DNA from: Ruminococcaceae bacterium UBA1227
GTDB lineage: Bacteria; Bacillota; Clostridia; Oscillospirales; Acutalibacteraceae
Assembly (NCBI GenBank): GCA_002309175.1
Contig: DBWX01000009.1
Span: forward strand, 1 to 25,518
Reading direction: 5' to 3'
DNA length: 25,518 nt
The notes below the pieces were generated by a model. That model was not told the origin of the DNA. It did not search any database and saw only the letters and a program-made list of their open reading frames with translations. Positions 7,188 through 13,671 of the stretch are shown here, piece after piece; positions within the stretch are counted from its first letter, which is position 1; every line of letters begins with the position of its first letter. Made by a program: the position numbers and the translations under genes.

Positions 7188-8586
7188 TTTAGAATACCTC
7201 GCTTCCAAGTACCTCGTCGATGACGACGGTGCCGAAGAGCCGGCCCCGAAATCGGCCCCGGCTCCGAAAGCCGCGCCCGCTGACATTCCCATGTCGGCGA
7301 AAAGGCCGGTAAAGAGAGAGCCTGTCCCCCTGCCCGAGCAGGAGGCTCAGCCGAAGGCTCAGCAGAGACGCGAGCAGCCGCGCAAGGCGACTCAGCGCGC
7401 GCCGCAGCAAAAGCGCACTTCTCAGCAGCGTGCCAAACAGCAGCGCGCCGTACGGAATGTCCCGCAGCGCGAGCCTGACTACCCTGACTACGAGCCTCAG
7501 CCGAGAGCGAGAGCAAAGAAGAAGCCTAACTATGTCGGAAGATTCTTCCTCTGTCTTTTCACTCTCATCCTCATGATAATAATCACCGTATTTTCCGCCT
7601 GTCTCGTCATCTCCTACGGTCCGAGCCCGACGATACGCAATATCCTCGTGCTCTCCGCAAAGCAGGCCAGTGCCACAAAATGGGTACCCGGTCTCTTCCT
7701 GTCAGATGCGGCCATCCAGGAGATTATTGACGCCAGCAACTCCGTAAACACCGATGTCGTAGCGGTAGACGACATTGCCACGGACTCTGACGATGACGAA
7801 TGGGCAGATGCCATTGACGGCATGAAGCTCATCTTCCGCCAGGAGCCCAACTTCAAGGCGTATGTCCTTCTCATAAAGGACCCCTCCAGAGTAAAACTCG
7901 GCATCTCCTCCGAGAACTTCGCCGGTGCCACCGCCGGTATGCGTATCTTCGAGATAGCCGACAAGTATAACTGTATTGCCGCCATAAACGGCGGTGAGTT
8001 CGCCGATCCGGGCGGACAGGGCACCGGCGCTCAGCCTATAGGAATAACCTACTCCGACGGCAAATGCGTATGGGGCACCTCCACAAGCGGTACATTCATA
8101 GGCTTCGACAAGGACAACAAGCTTGTCTGCGTTGAAGGCATGTCCACAGCCAAGGGCACCGAGCTCGGTATCCGTGACGGCTGCTGCTTCATGTACAAGA
8201 ACGTAATCATTGAACGCGACGGCGACAATGTCAAACTCAACTATGCCGATGACAACCTCGGCATAGCCCAGAAGACCGCAATCGGCCAGCGCGCTGACGG
8301 CACAGTCATCATGATCGTTACTGACGGCCGCTCCGCCGAGAGCGTAGGCGCTACAAGAAACGACATGATAGACCTCATGGTCGAGTACGGCGCCGTAACG
8401 GCGGGCTCACTCGACGGCGGTTCATCGAGCATGCTCTACTACCGCAACTACTATGATGCCTACAAGATTGACAAGGACGGTCTTGAGGAATACAACCAGA
8501 TGGGTCTCGTAAACAGGTATAAGGCCTTCACGAAACCCCGCAGAATACCCACCTACTTTATCGTTATGCCGGGAGAAGAATCATGA
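7180..8586 (+). CDS. Membrane-anchored phosphodiester glycosidase (NAGPA family)
   Basis: A 468-aa protein in three parts: a disordered, basic Pro/Gln/Ala/Arg-rich arm (about 15-115), one membrane segment (121-146), and an extracytoplasmic phosphodiester-glycosidase domain (about 225-465; Pfam PF09992/NAGPA type). Landmarks are AAINGGEF (267-274), the QKTAIGQRADGTVIMIVTDGR strand-turn region (364-384) and SLDGGSSSML (410-419). Members remove sugars attached through phosphodiesters; the animal homologue uncovers mannose-6-phosphate, and bacterial substrates are mostly unknown. ATG 7180 overlaps the end of the previous gene and has GGTGG 8 nt upstream. An earlier in-frame ATG at 7114 would lie deep inside the previous gene. 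Adjacent to a polyprenyl-sugar GT, so the substrate may be a surface glycan (inference). Confidence 0.88.
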   Translation: MNDLEYLASKYLVDDDGAEEPAPKSAPAPKAAPADIPMSAKRPVKREPVPLPEQEAQPKAQQRREQPRKATQRAPQQKRTSQQRAKQQRAVRNVPQREPDYPDYEPQPRARAKKKPNYVGRFFLCLFTLILMIIITVFSACLVISYGPSPTIRNILVLSAKQASATKWVPGLFLSDAAIQEIIDASNSVNTDVVAVDDIATDSDDDEWADAIDGMKLIFRQEPNFKAYVLLIKDPSRVKLGISSENFAGATAGMRIFEIADKYNCIAAINGGEFADPGGQGTGAQPIGITYSDGKCVWGTSTSGTFIGFDKDNKLVCVEGMSTAKGTELGIRDGCCFMYKNVIIERDGDNVKLNYADDNLGIAQKTAIGQRADGTVIMIVTDGRSAESVGATRNDMIDLMVEYGAVTAGSLDGGSSSMLYYRNYYDAYKIDKDGLEEYNQMGLVNRYKAFTKPRRIPTYFIVMPGEES

Positions 8587-9647
8587 GAAAGAAAAAATCA
8601 GTTTTTTACAGAATCTACTTCTTCGTTGTCATCATCTTCCTCGTCGTACTTGCAGTGGGTCTTGCGATTTTATACGGATGGCTTAAGTCCTACGAGTCCT
8701 CACAGCCCACGACAATAGTCAACAAGATTATTACGGACTACCTGGAAAAAGGTGACTACGACGGTCTTCAGAAAGACCTCGAACTCAAGGTATCTGACTT
8801 TGACTCTTCAGATAACCTGAAGGCAATACTCGAAGAGGCAGTCACGGGCAAGAAATATTCTATAGCCCACAGCTCCTTCAAACCCGAAGGCGCTGATCTC
8901 GCCTATATCATCAAAGCCGATGACGAAAAGGTTCTCAATGTGTATCTCAAAAAGCACAAGATCGGCAAGGGTTATGACGTAGCCTATGCCGAGCTTTCGA
9001 AGAGCCTTCTCAAGACAATTGAAATAATCGCGCCCAAAGGCGCGGAAATCACGGTAAACGGCGTTGCCGTACCTGATGACCTGAAGACGGACAATGAATT
9101 CCCTTCACTTCCGTCCACAATCGACGTAAAGACACTCACGCCTACACAGACCGCGAAGATTTCGGGTCTCCTCTCCGATTCGCCCGAAGTCAAGGCGACC
9201 GTAAACGGCAAGGAGGCCGAGGTCACGGCGAACGGCACCACATTCACCGTCGCCCAGGCAATCGACAAGGCAGTCGGCGACAAAGTCACTGACATAGCGC
9301 AGAAATGCGCTGTCGCCTATGCCGCATACATGCAGAAGGACGGTTCATTCGGTGCCTTCTCGCAGCACTGCGACACCTCGACCCCGTTCTACAAGAACGT
9401 CGCCTCGAGCCTTGTAATGTTCGTAAAACCGCACAACGGCTACAAGAACGAAAACCTGACCGTAACGGCTCTGACAAAGTATTCCGACTCACTCTACAGC
9501 TGCCGCGTCACTTTCAAGCACACTCTCCTGTCAGGCGACACGACATACTCGGACGACTTTGACAAGATTGTATTCGTATCAAAGAACAAGGATGTCTACA
9601 AGGTCATCGACATGCAGGCACCCATTTCTAATTCCGATACTGACTGA
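8583..9647 (+). CDS. Single-pass anchored extracytoplasmic protein of unknown function
   Basis: A 354-aa protein with a basic start (MRKKK), one membrane segment at 10-32 and the rest predicted outside. I do not recognise a family with certainty. Two short stretches, PKGAEITVNGVAVP (151-164) and VKATVNGKEAEVT (203-215), look like PEGA-like beta turns. The C-terminal part (about 235-345, ending in a KDVYKVIDMQ strand) resembles an NTF2-like fold as in TcaA/YvbJ-type wall proteins. There is no lipobox or enzymatic motif. The start overlaps the phosphodiester glycosidase stop by 4 bases (ATGA) and has GGGAGAAG upstream, so the two are co-translated. Confidence 0.8.
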   Translation: MRKKKSVFYRIYFFVVIIFLVVLAVGLAILYGWLKSYESSQPTTIVNKIITDYLEKGDYDGLQKDLELKVSDFDSSDNLKAILEEAVTGKKYSIAHSSFKPEGADLAYIIKADDEKVLNVYLKKHKIGKGYDVAYAELSKSLLKTIEIIAPKGAEITVNGVAVPDDLKTDNEFPSLPSTIDVKTLTPTQTAKISGLLSDSPEVKATVNGKEAEVTANGTTFTVAQAIDKAVGDKVTDIAQKCAVAYAAYMQKDGSFGAFSQHCDTSTPFYKNVASSLVMFVKPHNGYKNENLTVTALTKYSDSLYSCRVTFKHTLLSGDTTYSDDFDKIVFVSKNKDVYKVIDMQAPISNSDTD

Positions 9648-9667
9648 TAAAAGAATCGAGACAAGAC

Positions 9668-10204
9668 ATGCAGGAACTTTTAAGCAACGCGGTAAAGCAC
9701 TTTAAAACCATAACAAAACACCGCAACCTGGTCATGATGCACTGCTTCAGGGCAGGCATACCTGTCCAGGGACTTCTGCACGACCTGTCAAAGTATTCTC
9801 CGGCAGAATTCATTGTCGGTATGAAGTACTACCAGGGTGATCACAGTCCGAACGATGCAGAGCGGGCAGACATAGGCTACTCATCCGCCTGGATGCACCA
9901 CAAGGGCCGCAACAAACATCACTTTGAGTACTGGACCGACTACAACACCAAGACCCATACGGTGGAACCCGTCGAAATGCCGATGAAATACGTCATTGAG
10001 ATGTTCTGTGACAGAGTTGCTGCATGCAAGGTGTACAGAAAAGACACATACACGGACTCCTCTCCCCTTGAATATCTCGAAGGCCACGGCAATAAGATAC
10101 CCATCCATCCGGAGACTCTCAAAGTCCTGCACTCGCTCCTTAAAATGCTCGCGGAGCAGGGCGAAGCCAAAACTTTCAGGTATATCCGACACCTTAAGAA
10201 ATAA
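9668..10204 (+). CDS. DUF5662 family protein (His-rich, HD-like)
   Basis: A 178-aa soluble protein resembling DUF5662, a family sometimes mislabelled catalase. It has an unusual density of His and Asp in ordered positions: H18, H25, HDLSKYSP (38-45), WMHHKGRNKHHFEYW (75-89) and a later MFCDRVAA helix. This looks like an all-helical metal site of HD-domain type, but the activity is unknown. It has no signal peptide or membrane segment, so it is the only clearly cytoplasmic member of the operon. It starts 20 bases after the upstream stop with a weak GAGACAAG ribosome site. Confidence 0.82.
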   Translation: MQELLSNAVKHFKTITKHRNLVMMHCFRAGIPVQGLLHDLSKYSPAEFIVGMKYYQGDHSPNDAERADIGYSSAWMHHKGRNKHHFEYWTDYNTKTHTVEPVEMPMKYVIEMFCDRVAACKVYRKDTYTDSSPLEYLEGHGNKIPIHPETLKVLHSLLKMLAEQGEAKTFRYIRHLKK

Positions 10205-10218
10205 AGGAGGTCTTTAAT

Positions 10219-11082
10219 ATGGCTGACAACAATAAAACCGATCTTCCCGAAAACGAGGAAGCTACATCGCTCGTAACCGTGGAAGCGCCGGAACCCGAGC
10301 CGCCCGTAATTGAAGTCGAGGCGGAAGATATCAGCAAAAAGGAACTTCGCAAAGAGAAGAGAGAGAAAAAACGCCGCTACGGCGAGGTCATGACGACCGG
10401 CTCCTTCATACGCACCTTCCTCCTGCTCCTTATCCCGGGCATCAATATTCTCTGTGTAATCTTCTGGGCAATCGGCGCCGCGAAGAACAGGAACAAGGTT
10501 AACCTCTCCAGAGGTCTTATCTGTTTCTTCCTGATTGAAGTGCTTCTTGCACTTGTCATTGCGGGCGTCGCATACATCTATGCAGATCAGCGCGAAGACG
10601 CCGCCCTGAAATACCTCGACAATAAGACGAACGGTCTCATCACCTATCTCGACATAGGTACTTACAAAGACCTGCCGAAGCTTCTCGGCGTCTCAAAATT
10701 CCTTGTCGAGAAAGAACAGCCGAAGACAGACGACCCGACCGAGCCCGAGCCCGAGCCGGAGCCCGTCATCCCGAAGACCTGCTACGCATACAATCCCGAA
10801 GGCATAGACTCAATCGCCACCTTCTCCGACCTTTTCGAGAAACAGTTTGATCCCGAGAACGACTGGAAGAACGCGGAAGAACTTGACCCCGAGTCGCTTT
10901 TCGGTATCCTCGCTGCCGCAAATGTCGACTATGAGGAATATGACCGCATTTATATCATCCTTGACAACGAGGACTGCAACTGCGTCATAATCTTTAATCC
11001 GGAAGGCTCGTTCGATGTAGGTTCATCCTACCCTGCGATATCCGTAAGCAGTGACTATGTAGTCGTAGGAGGTGCAAAATAA
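10219..11082 (+). CDS. Two-TM acidic protein of unknown function
   Basis: A 287-aa protein I do not recognise. An acidic N-terminal arm (1-40) is followed by a strongly basic stretch (about 40-54, KKELRKEKREKKRR), two membrane segments (63-86 and 99-122), a PE-rich linker (PTEPEPEPEPV, about 173-183) and a C-terminal domain (about 185-287) rich in Asp, Glu and aromatic residues. The placing of positive charge suggests both ends of the TM hairpin face the cytoplasm. A strong AAGGAGG site lies 8 nt before the ATG. The stop shares one base with the next start (TAATG). Confidence 0.75.
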   Translation: MADNNKTDLPENEEATSLVTVEAPEPEPPVIEVEAEDISKKELRKEKREKKRRYGEVMTTGSFIRTFLLLLIPGINILCVIFWAIGAAKNRNKVNLSRGLICFFLIEVLLALVIAGVAYIYADQREDAALKYLDNKTNGLITYLDIGTYKDLPKLLGVSKFLVEKEQPKTDDPTEPEPEPEPVIPKTCYAYNPEGIDSIATFSDLFEKQFDPENDWKNAEELDPESLFGILAAANVDYEEYDRIYIILDNEDCNCVIIFNPEGSFDVGSSYPAISVSSDYVVVGGAK

Positions 11083-11801
11083 TGGCCAGAAAGAAAAAGA
11101 CAGCCGCGCCTGAAGCGGTTGAAGAGATAAAGGAAGAGGCCACCGAGGCTGCTGAAGCAGTCGAAGAAGCAGTCGAAGAAACTGCCGGGAAAGCTGAAGA
11201 GGCAGTTGAAGAAACAGCTGCCGAAAAGGCTGAAGAAGCCGTAAATGCTGCCGAAGAAAAGGCAGAAAAGAAAGATAAAAAAAGCGAGGCCAAGGCGAAG
11301 GCAGCCGAAGCGGCGGAAACCGCCAAGGCTAAGGCCGCTGAGGCTAGCGAAGCGGCAAAGATCAAAGCCGCAGAGGCATCCGCCGACGCCAAAGAGACGG
11401 CCGAAAAGATAAAGAAAAAATGGAACGAGGCAAGAGACCGCACTGACGAGTACGACGAGGAAGACATTAAAGAGAACAAGTACTTCTCCCTCCTCGGATA
11501 CTTCGGACTGCTTGTCCTTCTTCCCCTCATTTTCGCCCCTCATTCGAAGTTTGCGAAGTTCCATGCCAACCAGGCACTCGTACTCCTCGTAGTACGCCTG
11601 ACCTATGTACTCTTCACAAGCTGTATTGTCGCCATAACGGCGCTCTCAAGCACCGGTTTCGCAATCTTCCTCGGACTGATATTCGCGCTCTGCTTTATCG
11701 TCCTCTTCGTAATCTGGGTACAGGGTATCGCAAATGCCGCCGACGGCAAAGCCCGTGAGCTTCCGTTCATCGGCACCTGGGAACTCCTCGACCTCGACTG
11801 A
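11082..11801 (+). CDS. Tic20/DUF4870-like membrane protein with long Ala/Glu/Lys helical arm
   Basis: A 239-aa protein. Residues 8-118 are almost only Ala, Glu, Lys and Thr in heptad- or 11-mer-like repeats (AEAVEEAVEETAGKAEEAVEE and similar), predicted as one long amphipathic helix or coiled coil, like LEA or apolipoprotein repeats. Residues 130-230 match the Tic20/DUF4870 pattern: ENKYFSLLGYFG, then KFAKFHANQALVL (157-169), then a third TM and NAADGKARELPFIG (218-231). There are three membrane segments. The function of bacterial DUF4870 proteins is not established. Last gene of the operon; an intrinsic terminator follows 10 bases after the stop. Confidence 0.82.
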   Translation: MARKKKTAAPEAVEEIKEEATEAAEAVEEAVEETAGKAEEAVEETAAEKAEEAVNAAEEKAEKKDKKSEAKAKAAEAAETAKAKAAEASEAAKIKAAEASADAKETAEKIKKKWNEARDRTDEYDEEDIKENKYFSLLGYFGLLVLLPLIFAPHSKFAKFHANQALVLLVVRLTYVLFTSCIVAITALSSTGFAIFLGLIFALCFIVLFVIWVQGIANAADGKARELPFIGTWELLDLD

Positions 11802-11811
11802 GAATAAAATT

Positions 11812-11843
11812 AAAGGCCCTGAGCGACAGCTCAGGGCCTTTTT
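11812..11843. terminator. Bidirectional intrinsic terminator between convergent units
   Basis: AAAGGCCCTGAGC-GACA-GCTCAGGGCCTTT forms a 13-bp stem with a GACA loop, followed by TTTTTATT on the plus strand. The opposing strand also has a U-run (TTTAATTTTATT). It ends the plus-strand operon at 11801 and the minus-strand pair ending at 11851. Confidence 0.93.
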
Positions 11844-11850
11844 ATTATTC

Positions 11851-12597
11851 TTATTTGAAGTAACTGCGGACTATGGCAAGGTCGTTCTCAGAGCCTGCCG
11901 AGAGAGTTATACGGAGCATATACCCGTTGACGTCGGCGACCAGAACCTCATAATAAGTCGGATAAGAAGGGACAACCTCGTTCTTGTAAATGATGCCGAC
12001 AAACTTATTGCCGCCCCACTTGGTTGAAGCCTTTTCATCGACAATCGTATTGTTCTGCTCGGAAGCCACCATTTTGGTTGACTTAAGAGCGTCATCGGTT
12101 GTCTGATAACCGTTAGCCTTCTTGGACTCATACTGGATGACTACACTGGAAGACATGTGGTTTCCGGTAGCGCTGAGATCTCTCGGTGAAGTTGAGACCG
12201 TGTCGCTCGCGTAGCTCGTAAAGAGCCAGTCACCAGGAGCCGTGAAAGACACACCCGAGAACTCGCTGTAGTAGGATGTTCCGTTCACCGTACCGAATCT
12301 GAAATTCGAGTCAGATGCAATGGAACCGCTGCCGTCGGGGTTCTGGGCTCCTCCGTTGAAAATCTGATTATTCAGATTGTTGATCTGTGTGACAAGTTCG
12401 GGGTTTATGTTAGTCGCAGGTTCTGCATCTACGAATTTGTCGAGTGTCTTAACGACAAAAACGGTAATACCGATTATCATGGCTATGAAACATACGGCCA
12501 TGAAAACGGCAACACCGATAATCACCTTTTCCGAGGTGTTGTCGCCGTTCGCGGCACTCTGTGCCCTCTGGAACTGGTCGTTTAAATCACCACGCAT
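11851..12597 (-). CDS. Single-pass anchored extracytoplasmic protein, possible paralogue of its neighbour
   Basis: A 248-aa protein I cannot assign to a named family. A short polar N-terminus rich in Gln and Asn precedes one membrane segment (about 25-49), a Gly/Asn-rich linker, and a globular domain (100-248). That domain starts with a Tyr-Ser-x-Phe-x-Gly-Val-x-Phe-x-Ala-Pro-x-x-Trp pattern. This is similar to the YESEYANLAFQLPASW start in the upstream gene, so both probably carry the same beta-rich (PsbP/DcrB-like) domain; the match is by eye. It lacks the zinc ribbon. It starts 4 bases after the upstream stop with AAGGAT as ribosome site, so the two are co-transcribed. Confidence 0.78.
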   Translation of the reverse strand: MRGDLNDQFQRAQSAANGDNTSEKVIIGVAVFMAVCFIAMIIGITVFVVKTLDKFVDAEPATNINPELVTQINNLNNQIFNGGAQNPDGSGSIASDSNFRFGTVNGTSYYSEFSGVSFTAPGDWLFTSYASDTVSTSPRDLSATGNHMSSSVVIQYESKKANGYQTTDDALKSTKMVASEQNNTIVDEKASTKWGGNKFVGIIYKNEVVPSYPTYYEVLVADVNGYMLRITLSAGSENDLAIVRSYFK

Positions 12598-12601
12598 AAG
12601 C

Positions 12602-13579
12602 TTATCCTTTCGCGTTCAATACATCAATTATCTCGCCTACATCGTCCAGGTCATATGCAAATATCTCGATGTGCATGTAATAGTCGCCGAGATCGCGTGT
12701 GAAATCGTATTGGTAAGCCAGTACATCTTCACTGCTTATACGGCAGGCAAGTTGGTCGTATTTCAAACCGTTTAAAGTGATGGAGGAGTCATCAGCGTAA
12801 TCAACCTTGTACCTCTGAGCGAACTCCATGGCACTGTCTCTTATGGCATCATTTACATCCGCAAGTTCCTTGTACTCGGAGAAATAGTCCTTGTTGTAGA
12901 ACTTGATGTAGACCATATTGCCGGTAAGTGAATCCTCGGCATAAAAATCATAGACATAAAGTTTGCTGTTGGCAACGTTCTTGCCTGCACCCTCTTCGGT
13001 GTAGAGTTTCGCAATCTCGGTGTCGGAAAAGACATGCCACGATGCAGGGAGCTGAAACGCAAGATTCGCGTATTCAGACTCATATGCACCGGTCTTCTTG
13101 TCCGTTTTGCCCGGAATGAAGTTTTCCGTACCTTTGTATTCGCCGTTGCGGCCGTTGTATGAACGGTCAAACGGACTGTCGTCTATGTCATCGTTATCAT
13201 CGATGTCGAAGTGCTGTGAGAACCACTTGTCAATTGAATCGTCATAATCGTCATCGCCGAAATCAAACTCGTCAAAATCATCAAAATCGTAGTCATCAAT
13301 ATTGGAAATGACTTCATCAAAATCAACTGATTTGGCAACAACCCTGAACAGGGCAAAAATACCGCCGACAACAACGCCCACCAGCAGCGTCGCACAGAGA
13401 AAAACGATGAGAATAATCTTACCGGGCGACATTTTCTTCTTTTCTGTTTTGGGAGTAGCTTCAGCGGCGGCGTTTGTCGCGGCATCTGAGGCGGCGGAAG
13501 CTCCCTTTATTTTTGCACCGCAATTCTGACAGTAGTGATCTTCTGCCTTTACGGGCTTTCCGCAATATTCACATTTCAT
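12602..13579 (-). CDS. Zinc-ribbon, single-TM protein with Asp-rich linker and outer domain
   Basis: A 325-aa protein. A four-Cys zinc ribbon (C3, C6, C17, C20; MKCEYCGK and YCQNCGAK) is followed by an Ala-rich linker, a basic KTEKKK stop, a TM helix (about 54-78), an extremely acidic stretch (about 87-137, dominated by Asp with Phe/Tyr), and a beta-rich domain (about 165-325). The ribbon should lie in the cytoplasm and the acidic part outside. This layout recalls TcaA-like zinc-ribbon envelope sensors, but the outer domain differs. A TTG at 13597 is in frame, but it overlaps the GGAGG that lies 11 nt before ATG 13579. Function unknown. Confidence 0.82.
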   Translation of the reverse strand: MKCEYCGKPVKAEDHYCQNCGAKIKGASAASDAATNAAAEATPKTEKKKMSPGKIILIVFLCATLLVGVVVGGIFALFRVVAKSVDFDEVISNIDDYDFDDFDEFDFGDDDYDDSIDKWFSQHFDIDDNDDIDDSPFDRSYNGRNGEYKGTENFIPGKTDKKTGAYESEYANLAFQLPASWHVFSDTEIAKLYTEEGAGKNVANSKLYVYDFYAEDSLTGNMVYIKFYNKDYFSEYKELADVNDAIRDSAMEFAQRYKVDYADDSSITLNGLKYDQLACRISSEDVLAYQYDFTRDLGDYYMHIEIFAYDLDDVGEIIDVLNAKG

Positions 13580-13615
13580 ACGGTAATATACCTCCAAATG
13601 CTTTTACAACAAAGT

Positions 13616-13644
13616 ATTTTACCATAAAGATAAAGCGGCAACAA
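13616..13644 (-). promoter_or_regulatory. Promoter of the zinc-ribbon gene pair
   Basis: On the minus strand TTGTTG (13639-13644), a 17-nt spacer and TGG-TAAAAT (-10 at 13616-13621, extended -10). The -35 box lies inside the terminator hairpin of the upstream aminotransferase gene. Confidence 0.65.
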
Positions 13645-13662
13645 GTATAACTTGTGCCGCTT
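13625..13662 (-). terminator. Intrinsic terminator after the aminotransferase gene
   Basis: The minus strand reads AAGCGGC-ACAAGT-TAT-ACTTGT-T-GCCGCTT, a 13-bp stem with one bulged base, followed by TATCTTTAT. It starts 9 bases after the stop codon at 13672. The U-tract is moderate and overlaps the next promoter. Confidence 0.7.
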
Positions 13663-13671
13663 AAAATAACC

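Noticed and set aside
10994..11564. Ala/Ser-rich and Phe/Gly-rich minus-strand frames
   Set aside because: They mirror the Ala/Glu/Lys repeat of the Tic20-like gene on the other strand; no start signals.
13580..13597. TTG start for the zinc-ribbon gene
   Set aside because: The TTG overlaps the GGAGG ribosome site itself; starting at ATG 13579 puts the first zinc Cys at residue 3, as expected.
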